Positions 38,015 to 46,575 of a DNA stretch of 64,000 bases are shown piece after piece. The translations under genes and the position numbers were made by a program. Positions within the stretch are counted from its first letter, which is position 1; every line of letters starts with the position of its first letter. The notes beneath the pieces were generated by a model. The model searched no databases. It was not told the origin of the DNA and saw only the letters and a program-made list of their open reading frames with translations. Source of the DNA: Lysinimonas soli (GTDB lineage: Bacteria; Actinomycetota; Actinomycetes; Actinomycetales; Microbacteriaceae); assembly GCF_042655435.1 (NCBI RefSeq), contig NZ_JBHSMG010000005.1, positions 62,001 to 126,000 on the forward strand, given 5' to 3'.

Positions 38015-38839
38015 TCAGTCGAGGAACAGCGCCCTCAGCCGCCGAGTGGTGAAGACCAGGCCGCCGACGATCAGCACGAGGTAGTACAGCACGTGCACCA
38101 GCATCCCCGGGGTCAGTGCCCCCGTCGTCAGGCCGCGCACCAGCTCGACCCCCTGCCAGAGCGGGAGGGCCTGAATGATCCATTGCAGCCACTGCGGGTA
38201 GACGCTCAGCGGGTAGAAGGTCGCTGAGAACAGGAACATCGGCAGCAGCACGAAGTTGATCCAGTCCATCTGCTGGAAGGTCTTCAGATAGCTGGTGATG
38301 GCCATGCCGAGGCTCGCGAAGCCGAAGGCGATGAGCAGAACGGCCGGAAGAGCGAGCAGCGCGGTCCAGGCGAGGTTGAGCCCGAGGATCTGCATGATGA
38401 CCATGAACGCGGTGGCATAGAGGCCGCCGCGCAGCAGGGCGAGCGAGATCTCGCCGAGCGCGACATCCAGCGGCCCGAGGCGCGTCGCCAGCATGCCCTC
38501 GTAGAGCTTGCCGAAATGCATCTTGAAGAAGACGTTCCAGGTCGAGTCGTAGACCGCGCCGTTCATCGCCGAGACGGCGAGCAGACCCGGCGCGATGAAG
38601 GCGGCGTAGGGGATGTCGCGACCCGCGGCATCCGTGACGGTGCCGATGAAGCCGCCCAGTCCGATGCCGAGCGAGAGCAGGTAGAACACCGGCTCGAAGA
38701 AGCCGGAGAGCACGACCCAGTAGTTCGAGCTCTTCGTCGCCAGCAGACCGCGATACATCACGGCGCGCGAATTGCCGGCATAGAGGGCGCGAACGCCGCC
38801 GCCCCGCCCGACGACGGCCCGGTCGATCGTCGATGTCAT
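38015..38839 (-). CDS. ABC-2 type exporter permease (second)
   Basis: This 274-residue membrane protein has six hydrophobic spans of the ABC-2/NodJ type. Family marks include FFEPVFYLLSLGIGLG, the FKMHFGKLYEGMLATRLGPLDVALGE cytoplasmic loop, and MFLFSATFYPLSVYPQWLQW. ATG 38839 overlaps the preceding permease stop by 4 nt. With the partner permease and ATPase it forms an exporter for an unknown lipid, drug or polysaccharide. Confidence 0.92.
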   Translation of the reverse strand: MTSTIDRAVVGRGGGVRALYAGNSRAVMYRGLLATKSSNYWVVLSGFFEPVFYLLSLGIGLGGFIGTVTDAAGRDIPYAAFIAPGLLAVSAMNGAVYDSTWNVFFKMHFGKLYEGMLATRLGPLDVALGEISLALLRGGLYATAFMVIMQILGLNLAWTALLALPAVLLIAFGFASLGMAITSYLKTFQQMDWINFVLLPMFLFSATFYPLSVYPQWLQWIIQALPLWQGVELVRGLTTGALTPGMLVHVLYYLVLIVGGLVFTTRRLRALFLD

Positions 38840-39705
38840 TTGTCGAGCCTCTTCCTGGTGATCCGCACGGCGAGCGCCCAGCCGAGTACGAGAAGCACCA
38901 CGAGCACCGCGAGATGCACCGCGATCAGCCAGGGGGCGACATCCGCTCCGTACGAGACGACCCGTGCCACCTCGGTGCCGTGCCAGAGCGGCGAGATCCA
39001 GGCGATCCAGCGCAGCCATTCGGGCAGCTGGGTCAGCGGGAACATCGTGCCGCTGAACAGGGTCATCGGCACCACGACGAAACGCATGACGAGCGCGAAC
39101 TGCCCGCGGTCCTCGGTGAGCGACGCGCTGAACGCCATGAGCGGGGCGCCGAACGCCAGGCCGGTCAGGATCGCGACGGGCACCGACAACCAGCCGCTCG
39201 AGAACGGCACGGCGCCGAACAGCGAGGTGATGGCGAAGTAGATCAGCGCGGTCACCGACATCCGGATGGCGACGAAGATCACGAGCCCGTTGACGATCTG
39301 CCGCGCGCTGAGCGGGGCCGAGTTCATCCCGACGAAGACGGGGTTCCACTTGAAGCCCATCATGATCGGGTAGGTGAACTCCTCCGCGGCGACCGTGATC
39401 CCCGCCGCGCAGAGCAGCGCCGGCGCGACGAAGGTCAGGTAGCTGACCCCGTTGATGGCGTGCGGTCCCAGGTGCGCGGTGACCAGGCTCGCCAGGCCGA
39501 CGCCGAACGCGATCATGTAGAGCACCGGGGTGCCGAACGCGGTTGCGACGACCGTGCCGCCGTAGCCCTTGAGCCGGCGGAGGCTGTGTTCGGCGACGTA
39601 CCACGAGCCCCAGCGCGCGCTGGAGCTGGGGCGAGGTCCATTTCTGGACCTCACTGCGACGCCAGCGCCGACGCCCGTCTCGGTCGTCGGTTCGTCGACG
39701 CTCAT
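38836..39705 (-). CDS. ABC-2 type exporter permease (first)
   Basis: This 289-residue protein has a hydrophilic N-terminus of about 45 residues and six spans. Homologous motifs to the second permease include FGTPVLYMIAFGVGL, EFTYPIMMGFKWNPVFVGMN and LFSGTMFPLTQLPEWLRW, so the two are probably ancient duplicates forming a heterodimer. ATG 39705 overlaps the ATPase stop. The gene order is ATPase, permease, permease. Confidence 0.92.
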   Translation of the reverse strand: MSVDEPTTETGVGAGVAVRSRNGPRPSSSARWGSWYVAEHSLRRLKGYGGTVVATAFGTPVLYMIAFGVGLASLVTAHLGPHAINGVSYLTFVAPALLCAAGITVAAEEFTYPIMMGFKWNPVFVGMNSAPLSARQIVNGLVIFVAIRMSVTALIYFAITSLFGAVPFSSGWLSVPVAILTGLAFGAPLMAFSASLTEDRGQFALVMRFVVVPMTLFSGTMFPLTQLPEWLRWIAWISPLWHGTEVARVVSYGADVAPWLIAVHLAVLVVLLVLGWALAVRITRKRLDK

Positions 39706-40628
39706 TCGATCAGGCTCCGTCCGGTGAGACGCAGGAACACGTCTTCGAGGCTCGACCGGCGCACGAGGCTCGTGATCGGCGACAGCCCGCGGGCCGTGAC
39801 GGCCTCGAGCGCGGCCTCGCCGGCATCCGTGTAGATCAGGATGCGGTCCGGCAGCACCTCGACCCGCTCGCCGATGCCCGCCAACGCGGTCGCGGCGTCG
39901 GCGTTGCGGTCGGAGCCGAAGCGCAGCTCGACCACCTCGCGCGTCGAGTACTGCCGGATCAGGGCCGACGGCGCACCCTCGGCCATGATCGACCCCTTGT
40001 CGACGACGACCAGCCGGTCGCAGAGCTGCTCGGCCTCGTCCATGTAGTGCGTGGTGAGCACGAGGGTCGTGCCCTGCTCCTTGAGCCGGAACAGCCGGTC
40101 CCAGAGGATGTGCCGGGCCTGCGGGTCGAGGCCGGTGGTGGGCTCGTCGAGCAGCAGGATGCGCGGGTCGTTGACGAGCGCCCGCGCGATCGTGAGCCGC
40201 CGCTTCATGCCGCCCGAGAGCTCGTCGACCTTGGCCTTGGCGCGATCGCTCAGCTGGGCGAACTCGAGCAGCTGGTCGGCGCGCCGGGCCACCTGCGCGC
40301 GCGGGATGCCGAAGTAGCGCCCGTAGACCAGCAGGTTCTCGCGCACCCGCAGTTCGGTGTCGAGGTTGTCCTGCTGCGGCACGACGCCGAGCTGCGAGCG
40401 GATCTCGGGACCGCTCTCGTTCGGGTCGAGGCCCAGGATGGTCAGCTCGCCGCTGGTGCGCGTCGAGACGGCCCCCACCATGCGCATCGTGGTCGACTTG
40501 CCCGCCCCGTTGGGCCCGAGGAGCCCGAACGACTCCCCCGGCGCCACGGAGAACGAGATGCCGTCGACGGCCGCGACGTCTTTGTACTTCTTCGTCAGGG
40601 CGGTGGCGGAGATCACGGCGGCAGGCAC
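39702..40628 (-). CDS. ABC-2 type exporter ATPase
   Basis: This 308-residue DrrA/CcmA-type ATP-binding protein has Walker A GLLGPNGAGKST, Q-loop VPQQDNLD, signature LSGGMKRRLTIARAL, Walker B ILLLDEPTTGLD and the H-loop histidine in LTTHYMDE. A C-terminal regulatory tail of about 80 residues follows. GTG 40628 is chosen since the family core starts right after; an ATG at 40658 is possible. The promoter region is shared with the divergent mini-HTH gene and contains three GTCAAC words. Confidence 0.92.
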   Translation of the reverse strand: MPAAVISATALTKKYKDVAAVDGISFSVAPGESFGLLGPNGAGKSTTMRMVGAVSTRTSGELTILGLDPNESGPEIRSQLGVVPQQDNLDTELRVRENLLVYGRYFGIPRAQVARRADQLLEFAQLSDRAKAKVDELSGGMKRRLTIARALVNDPRILLLDEPTTGLDPQARHILWDRLFRLKEQGTTLVLTTHYMDEAEQLCDRLVVVDKGSIMAEGAPSALIRQYSTREVVELRFGSDRNADAATALAGIGERVEVLPDRILIYTDAGEAALEAVTARGLSPITSLVRRSSLEDVFLRLTGRSLIE

Positions 40629-40667
40629 GCACCCGACCCTAACAAGATGCTGCGACATGTTCACAGT

Positions 40668-40724
40668 GTCAACCGGCGCGGTCAACCCCGGTTGACGCCC
40701 GATATTTCGTCAACTACGGTTGAC
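40668..40724. promoter_or_regulatory. Paired GTCAAC-N4-GTTGAC operators
   Basis: The divergent region holds two near-identical palindromes: GTCAACCCCGGTTGAC (40681-40696) and GTCAACTACGGTTGAC (40709-40724), 28 bp centre to centre. A lone half site GTCAACC lies at 40668-40674. The second ends 3 nt before the mini-HTH ATG, leaving no room for a ribosome binding site; a leaderless transcript is likely. These look like operators for the 70-residue HTH protein. Confidence 0.7.
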
Positions 40725-40727
40725 AAC

Positions 40728-40940
40728 ATGTCGGACGCCATGCGCACACTCACCTCGCAGGCCGGGGACGAGAACCCGCTGGCCGCGCTGCACGCCGTGA
40801 GCCAGCTGCGCGCGGAACTCGACCGCCACGAGGCCAGCCTGGTGCGCAAGGCGCGCAACGCGGGGATGGGGTGGCAGATGATCGCCACCGCGCTCGGCGT
40901 CTCGCGGCAGGCAGTCCACAAGAAGTACGGGCGGCGCTAG
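40728..40940 (+). CDS. Small HTH regulator, 70 residues
   Basis: This 70-residue protein has a helical N-terminal half (ENPLAALHAVSQLRAELDRHEASLVRKARN) and a C-terminal helix-turn-helix GMGWQMIATALGVSRQAVHKKYG. There is no effector domain. The start is ATG 40728 at the edge of a palindrome, without a Shine-Dalgarno. It is divergent from the ABC-2 exporter and 55 nt upstream of a second ABC gene, so it probably controls one or both. The HTH call is firm; the targets are inferred. Confidence 0.82.
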   Translation: MSDAMRTLTSQAGDENPLAALHAVSQLRAELDRHEASLVRKARNAGMGWQMIATALGVSRQAVHKKYGRR

Positions 40941-40995
40941 AGAGTTACCCCGGCCGGAGTACTGGCCACATCACAGATCACGGGAGACTGGAACC

Positions 40996-42813
40996 ATGAG
41001 TACCACTGCGCCCGAACGTCGTTCGCCCTTCTCCCGAGGCAGGAAAGACGACGGGCCCCGCGCCAGCTTCCGCCAGCTGCTGCCCTACCTCTTCGAGCAC
41101 AAGAAGATCCTCGGCGTCGTCATCGCGCTCAGCGTCGTCGGCGCGGCCGCGTCCCTCGCGCAGCCGCTGCTCGTCAGCCAGGTGATCACGGTCGTGCAGA
41201 AGGGATCCCCGCTCGGCATGCTCGTCTGGGCCCTCGTCGGCCTTGTGGTCGCCTCCGGCCTGCTCAGCGGATTCCAGCACTACCTGCTGCAGCGCACCGG
41301 CACCAGCGTCGTGCTCTCCGCCCGGCGCCAGCTGGTGCGCAGGATGCTGCGGCTGCCGATCAGCGAATTCGACGTTCGGCGCACCGGCGACCTCGTCTCC
41401 CGCGTCGGATCGGACACCACGCTGCTCTACGCCGTGATCACGCAGGGCCTCATCGACGCGATCGGCGGCTCGCTCGTGCTGATCGGCGCGCTGGTGGCGA
41501 TGGCGATCATCGACCCGGTGCTGCTCGGCCTCACCCTGCTGGTCGTGGCGGTCGCGGTGATCACCGTCGTGGGTCTCTCCGGGCGCGTGCGGGTGGCAAG
41601 CCGCAAGCAGCAGGAGAAGGTCGGCGATCTGGCGGCGGCGGTGGAGCGCTCGCTCTCCGCGGTGCGCACGGTGCGGGCATCCAATGCCACCGAGCGGGAG
41701 ATCGCCGCGGTCGAGAAGGATGCGGAGGGCGCCTGGCGCATGGGCATCCAGGTCGCGAAGATCTCGGCGCTGGTGGTGCCGGTCGCCAGTGTCGCGCTGC
41801 AGGTCTCGCTGCTCGTCGTGCTGGGAGTCGGCGGCTTCCGCGTCGCGAGCGGGGCCATCACCATCGCCAGCCTGATCTCGTTCGTGCTGTTCCTGTTCAT
41901 GATGATCGGCCCGCTGGGCACCGCGTTCGGCGCGATCAACTCGGTGAACCAGGCCCTCGGCGCGCTCGGCCGCATCCAGGAGATCATCTCGCTGCCCAGC
42001 GAGACCGACGGCGACGCGGCGATCGTGCCGGTTGCGGCCATCGAGACGGACGCTGCGATCAGCTTCGAGGACGTCGCGTTCACCTACCCGGCCGAGGCCG
42101 TCGCCCTGCACGACGGCGAGGAACCCCGCGACCTGACCGTGCTGCACGGCATCTCCTTCGCCGCCGAGCGCGGCAAGCGCACGGCCCTGGTCGGGCCGTC
42201 CGGAGCGGGCAAGAGCACGATCCTCGCCCTCATCGAGCGCTTCTACGACCCCACCGCGGGCGTGGTGCGGCTCGGCGGCATCGACATCCGCGGCCTCGAC
42301 CGCACCGACCTGCGATCGCAGATCGGCTATGTCGAGCAGGACGCGCCCGTGCTGGCCGGCTCGATCCGGCAGAACCTGCTGCTCGGCTCCCCCGACGCCA
42401 CCGACGAGGCCTGCATCGCGGTGCTCAAGGCGGTCAACCTCACCGAGGTGCTCGAGCGCAACGCCCTCGGCCTGGACGCCGCGGTCGGGGAAGACGGGGT
42501 CATGCTCTCCGGGGGCGAGCGCCAGCGCCTCGCCATCGCGCGCACCCTGCTCGCCGCCCCGCCCATCCTGCTGCTCGACGAGTCGACGTCGTCACTGGAC
42601 GGCCTCAACGAGCAGATGCTGCGCGAGGCCATCGATGCCGTCGCCGAGAACCGCACCCTCATCGTGATCGCCCACCGGCTCTCGACCGTCGTCGACTCGG
42701 ACCAGATCGTCGTGCTCGACCACGGCAAGGTCGTGGGGGTCGGCACCCACTCCGAGCTGGTGGCGAGCACGCCGCTCTACCGCGATCTGGCGAAGCACCA
42801 GCTGCTGGTCTGA
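40996..42813 (+). CDS. ABC exporter, fused permease-ATPase
   Basis: This 605-residue half-transporter has six membrane spans (about residues 25-320) with the family loop FDVRRTGDLVSRVGSDT. The NBD (about 355-605) contains Walker A GPSGAGKST, Q-loop GYVEQDAPVLAGSIRQNLL, signature LSGGERQRLAIARTLL, Walker B ILLLDESTSSLD and H-loop AHRLSTV. It should act as a homodimeric exporter of drug or lipid type. ATG 40996 follows GGGAGACTGGAACC. The mini-HTH gene is immediately upstream. Confidence 0.94.
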   Translation: MSTTAPERRSPFSRGRKDDGPRASFRQLLPYLFEHKKILGVVIALSVVGAAASLAQPLLVSQVITVVQKGSPLGMLVWALVGLVVASGLLSGFQHYLLQRTGTSVVLSARRQLVRRMLRLPISEFDVRRTGDLVSRVGSDTTLLYAVITQGLIDAIGGSLVLIGALVAMAIIDPVLLGLTLLVVAVAVITVVGLSGRVRVASRKQQEKVGDLAAAVERSLSAVRTVRASNATEREIAAVEKDAEGAWRMGIQVAKISALVVPVASVALQVSLLVVLGVGGFRVASGAITIASLISFVLFLFMMIGPLGTAFGAINSVNQALGALGRIQEIISLPSETDGDAAIVPVAAIETDAAISFEDVAFTYPAEAVALHDGEEPRDLTVLHGISFAAERGKRTALVGPSGAGKSTILALIERFYDPTAGVVRLGGIDIRGLDRTDLRSQIGYVEQDAPVLAGSIRQNLLLGSPDATDEACIAVLKAVNLTEVLERNALGLDAAVGEDGVMLSGGERQRLAIARTLLAAPPILLLDESTSSLDGLNEQMLREAIDAVAENRTLIVIAHRLSTVVDSDQIVVLDHGKVVGVGTHSELVASTPLYRDLAKHQLLV

Positions 42814-42839
42814 CGCTCTGCCGGGAACGGCGACGCCGC

Positions 42840-42932
42840 CTAGAACGCGTGCAGGAACACCTTGAGCACGAATCCGACGGCCAGCGCGACGGCGAGCAGC
42901 ACGCTGACGACCACGAGCAGGCGGGCGATCAT
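42840..42932 (-). CDS. 30-residue single-span membrane peptide
   Basis: A short frame on the minus strand begins ATG 42932 inside the stop of the succinate-semialdehyde dehydrogenase gene (ATGA overlap) and ends at TAG 42840-42842. The peptide starts MIARLLVVVSVLLAVALAVG and ends in FVLKVFLHAF: almost wholly hydrophobic with one N-terminal Arg and one Lys. The same 4-nt overlap joins the other two genes of this operon, which supports real, coupled translation. It could be a small membrane anchor or modulator. Function unknown. Confidence 0.65.
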   Translation of the reverse strand: MIARLLVVVSVLLAVALAVGFVLKVFLHAF

Positions 42933-44395
42933 GCGAAGGGATCCGGTGTCATGACGTACTTCGTCTCCAGGTATTCGTGGATGCCCTCGAGTCCGCCTTC
43001 GCGGCCGAGGCCCGACTGCTTGACCCCGCCGAACGGGGCCGCGGCGTTCGAGATCACTCCGGCGTTGAGTCCCATCATGCCCGTTTCGAGCGCCTCGATC
43101 ATGCGCTGCCCGCGAGCCAGGTCGCGGGTGTAGACGTACGAGACCAGGCCGTACTCGGTCGCGTTGGCCTTCGCCACGGCATCCGCCTCGTCGGTGAAGG
43201 TCGAGATCGCGAGCACCGGCCCGAAGATCTCCTCACGCAGGATGTCGCTGCCCGCGACCACGCCCGTCACGACCGTCGGCCGGTAGAAGGTGCCGGGACC
43301 GTCGATCGCCGAGCCCCCCGTGGTCACGGTCGCCCCTCGCTCGACCGCGTCGCCCACCAGAGCGCCGGCCTTGGCGACGGCCTTCTCGTCGATCAGCGGG
43401 CCGATCGAGACGCCCTCCTCGGTGCCGCGGCCGATCTTGAGGGCGGCGACGCGCTCGGTGACCCGCGCGGCGAACTCCTCGGCGACCGACTCGTGCACGA
43501 GGAAGCGGTTCGCCGCGGTGCAGGCCTCGCCGATGTTGCGGAACTTAGCCTGCATGGCGCCGTCGACCGCCTTGTCGAGGTCGGCATCCTCGAAGACCAG
43601 GAACGGCGCGTTGCCGCCGAGTTCCATCGAGGTGCGCAGCACGCCGTCGGCCGCCTTCTTCAGCAGCGCCACGCCGACCGGCGTCGAGCCGGTGAAACTC
43701 AGCTTGCGCAGCCGCGGGTCGGCGATGATCGGGTCGGAGACCGCCCCGCTCGTCGAGGTCGTGATGACGTTGAGCACCCCGGCCGGCAGGCCGACCTCGT
43801 CGAAGATCTTGGCGAGATAGAGCGTCGTCAGCGGCGTGAGCGCGGCGGGCTTGACCACGACCGTGCAGCCCGCGGCGAGGGCAGGCGCGATCTTGCGGGT
43901 CGCCATCGCGAGCGGGAAGTTCCACGGCGTGATGAAGAAGCACGGTCCGACCGGACGCTGCGTCACGATCATCCGGCCGGTTCCCTCGGGGGTCGGCCCG
44001 TAGCGGCCGGCGATGCGGGGTGCCTCTTCGGCGAACCAGCGCAGGAACTCGCTGCCGTAGGCGACCTCGCCGCGGGCCTCGCTGAGCGGCTTGCCCATCT
44101 CGAGCGTCATGAGCAGCGCGAACTCGTCGGCGCGGTCCTGCACGAGCTGCCAGGCCGCACGCAGCAGCTCGCCGCGCTTGCGCGGCGCCGTGGATGCCCA
44201 GCCCGCCTGCGCGGCGACCGCGGCATCCAGCGCGGCAGCCCCGTCGGCCGGTGTCGCGTCGGCGATCGTCTTGAGGGTCGCGCCGGTCGAGGGGTCCGAG
44301 ACCGTCAGCGCTCGACCCGAGGTCGAATCCACCCACCTGCCCCCGATGAACAGCTTCGCGGGCACCTCGGCCAGCAGTTCGGATTCCGAGATCAC
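42929..44395 (-). CDS. gabD: Succinate-semialdehyde dehydrogenase (NAD(P)+)
   Basis: This 488-residue aldehyde dehydrogenase has the Rossmann segment PWNFPLAMATRKIAPALAAGC, the catalytic glutamate in MELGGNAPFLVFEDAD, and the catalytic cysteine in NIGEACTAANRF. EEIFGPVLAI and GLVSYVYTRDLARG match the SSADH branch, which oxidises succinate semialdehyde to succinate. Other short aldehydes are possible. It overlaps the nicotinamidase stop at its start and the 30-residue ORF at its end, each by 4 nt. Confidence 0.9.
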   Translation of the reverse strand: MISESELLAEVPAKLFIGGRWVDSTSGRALTVSDPSTGATLKTIADATPADGAAALDAAVAAQAGWASTAPRKRGELLRAAWQLVQDRADEFALLMTLEMGKPLSEARGEVAYGSEFLRWFAEEAPRIAGRYGPTPEGTGRMIVTQRPVGPCFFITPWNFPLAMATRKIAPALAAGCTVVVKPAALTPLTTLYLAKIFDEVGLPAGVLNVITTSTSGAVSDPIIADPRLRKLSFTGSTPVGVALLKKAADGVLRTSMELGGNAPFLVFEDADLDKAVDGAMQAKFRNIGEACTAANRFLVHESVAEEFAARVTERVAALKIGRGTEEGVSIGPLIDEKAVAKAGALVGDAVERGATVTTGGSAIDGPGTFYRPTVVTGVVAGSDILREEIFGPVLAISTFTDEADAVAKANATEYGLVSYVYTRDLARGQRMIEALETGMMGLNAGVISNAAAPFGGVKQSGLGREGGLEGIHEYLETKYVMTPDPFA

Positions 44396-44988
44396 GAGAG
44401 ATCCTTCCCAGTCGACGCTTCGATATCGGCACCGGCATCCGCGAGCTCTCGCAGGGCGGCCGCGCTCGATTCCGAGGCGACCCCGGCGACGAGATCGTCG
44501 ATCACGCGGACGTGTCGTCCCGCATGCAGCGCATCGAGCGCCGACGCCCGAACGCAGTAGTCGGTGGCGATTCCCACTACGTCGATGTCGGTCACCCCGA
44601 GCTTATCGAGCACGGCGGGGAGGCCGAGTCCGTCCTCGGTGGTGCCCTCGAAGATCGAATAGGCAGGTACCCCCTGGCCCTTGCGGATGTGCACGTCGAT
44701 GAGGTCCGCATCGAGTCCTGGGTCGTACTGTGCGCCGACCGTGCCTGCCACGCAGTGCACCGGCCAGCTGGTCACGAAGTCGGGATCGGATCCGACGGCG
44801 AAGTGCCCGCCGTTGTCGCCGCTCGCCTCGTGCCAGTCGCGGGACGCGATGACCGCGTCATAGCGATCCGGATGCGCGCGCAGGTAGTCGGTGATGCCCA
44901 CCGCGACCGCATCCCCGCCCGCCACCGCGAGCGCGCCGCCCTCGGTGAAGTCGTTCTGCACGTCGATGATGAACAGAGCTCGTGTCAT
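44392..44988 (-). CDS. pncA: Nicotinamidase / isochorismatase-family amidohydrolase
   Basis: This 198-residue protein has the catalytic aspartate in IIDVQNDFTEGG (residue about 9), zinc ligands in SRDWHEASG...H, and the active cysteine in GIATDYCVRASALDA. The HCVAGTVGAQ cis-peptide segment is intact. It should hydrolyse nicotinamide to nicotinate in NAD salvage. It is the first gene of a leftward operon with the NAD-dependent dehydrogenase. Confidence 0.93.
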   Translation of the reverse strand: MTRALFIIDVQNDFTEGGALAVAGGDAVAVGITDYLRAHPDRYDAVIASRDWHEASGDNGGHFAVGSDPDFVTSWPVHCVAGTVGAQYDPGLDADLIDVHIRKGQGVPAYSIFEGTTEDGLGLPAVLDKLGVTDIDVVGIATDYCVRASALDALHAGRHVRVIDDLVAGVASESSAAALRELADAGADIEASTGKDLS

Positions 44989-45015
44989 GGGTATGCCCTC
45001 ATCGGATATCGCGGA

Positions 45016-46518
45016 TCAGTTGTTCGACAGGTTGTCGCCGCAGTTGTACACCGCGACGGTCAGCGTGTCGAGGGCCGCCTTCGCGGTGCTCGAGATGCCG
45101 GTGCCGATCGCGTAGAAGGTGAACTCGAGCACCGTTCCGTCGGCCGCCGTGACGGTTCCCGCCAGGCTGTACTCGGTATCGATCCACCCCGTCTTGGCCG
45201 CGACCTTGCCGCGCGCAACGGCGTTCGGGCCGGTGAACCTCCCGGCGAGGCTGCCCGTCTGGCCGGCGATCGACAACCCGGCACGCACCAGGTCGAGGTT
45301 CGACCCTCCCGCCTGGATCTGCCGGAGCAGTGCGGTCATCGTGGCCGGCGGGACCTGGTTGTTCGCGCTTTCGCCCGAACCGTCGATGATCGTGAGACCG
45401 GCGGCTGGGATCGGCGGCGAGAGCCGGCTCAGCGCGCTCGGGATGGCCTGCTGCAGGGACGCCGCCGATCCGTCGAGACCCGAGACCTTCGAGATGTTGC
45501 GGGCCAGCATCTCGCCCAAGGTGTTGTCGCTCGGCAGCAGCATCTGCTTGATCAGGGTGCGTACCGGCTGCGACTTCACCTCGCCGAGCGAGGTCGCGCC
45601 CGCGGTCGCGCTGCCCGAACTCGTCGTCACCGTGGAGGCCACGACGCCGCCGGTATCGGCGGACTGCAAGGCCGCGACGAAGGCGGCCCCGGCCCGGCCG
45701 ACCGGGTCGGTGCTGCGCGGGCTGGTCTCGCGTGTCGGGTCGGCGCGGTCGCCGTCCACCTGCAGGGCGGTGACCTCGGACTGGTAACCCTGGGTCTGTT
45801 CGGTGCGCTTCCAGCTCGCGTCCCAGCGATCCGCCATGTTCCAGTAGCTCGCGTCGAGCACCACGTTCGTGATCGGGACCCCGGGATGCTTGGTGCCGTA
45901 CGCCGCGATCACCTGCGCGGCGAGATCCGACAGCTTCGGCGCCCCGGCGTAGACGCCGTCCCGTCCGGAAGGGAGGGCGCTCAGAGTGGCGTCGCCGTGC
46001 CCGACCAGCACGATCGTGCCCGGGGTCGACCCGTCGACCACGTCGGTGGCGATCTGGTAGTCCGGGCCGAGCACCACCACCGCCGCGGAGGCGATCAGCA
46101 GCTTGAGGGTGCTGGCGGTTCTCGCCGGCGTCGAGGCGCCGTGGTCCCAGAGCGCCTCGCCGTTGTCGAAGCGCACGACGCTGCCGGTGAGGGCCATCAG
46201 CCGCGGGTCGGCGGCCGGCCCGGCGACCGAGCAGGTGCGCAGACGACTGGCAGTCGGCAGCGCCGACGGAGTCGGACGCGGCGGAGCAGTAGTCGGCGCC
46301 GTCGTCGGCGCCGCCACCGCAACCGGATCGGAGGCGAAGGCCACCCCGGCGAACACGGCCCCGGTGCCGAGCAGGGCGAACACGACTCCCAGCCCCCCGA
46401 ACAACCAGGCCATCGGGTGCGCTCGGAACAGGGCTCCGATCCCGGTGGGCCGCGGTGGTTCAGCCCCGCCCGCGGTGTCCCGGGCGGCACGACGGGAGAT
46501 CGGCTGCTCGTCGGTCAC
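45016..46518 (-). CDS. dacB: D-Ala-D-Ala carboxypeptidase / PBP4-type (class C PBP)
   Basis: This 500-residue penicillin-binding protein has a cytoplasmic leader, one membrane span near residues 34-55 (MAWLFGGLGVVFALLGTGAV), then a Thr/Pro-rich linker. The active-site serine is in ASTLK, the second motif is SDN (SDNTLGEML), and the third is KTG (AAKTGWID). It trims or cuts peptidoglycan peptides outside the membrane. The TTG/ATG question is minor: ATG 46518 matches the leader. Confidence 0.93.
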   Translation of the reverse strand: MTDEQPISRRAARDTAGGAEPPRPTGIGALFRAHPMAWLFGGLGVVFALLGTGAVFAGVAFASDPVAVAAPTTAPTTAPPRPTPSALPTASRLRTCSVAGPAADPRLMALTGSVVRFDNGEALWDHGASTPARTASTLKLLIASAAVVVLGPDYQIATDVVDGSTPGTIVLVGHGDATLSALPSGRDGVYAGAPKLSDLAAQVIAAYGTKHPGVPITNVVLDASYWNMADRWDASWKRTEQTQGYQSEVTALQVDGDRADPTRETSPRSTDPVGRAGAAFVAALQSADTGGVVASTVTTSSGSATAGATSLGEVKSQPVRTLIKQMLLPSDNTLGEMLARNISKVSGLDGSAASLQQAIPSALSRLSPPIPAAGLTIIDGSGESANNQVPPATMTALLRQIQAGGSNLDLVRAGLSIAGQTGSLAGRFTGPNAVARGKVAAKTGWIDTEYSLAGTVTAADGTVLEFTFYAIGTGISSTAKAALDTLTVAVYNCGDNLSNN

Positions 46519-46575
46519 CCAGCCATGATAGGCGAGCGCCTCGGCGCAGGGCCGGGCGGCGCCGGCGTCCGCCGC

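Noticed and set aside
40668..40724. Repeated GTCAAC units as a possible CRISPR or iteron array
   Set aside because: Only three short units, palindromic and in a promoter; fits operators, with no spacers and no replication gene.
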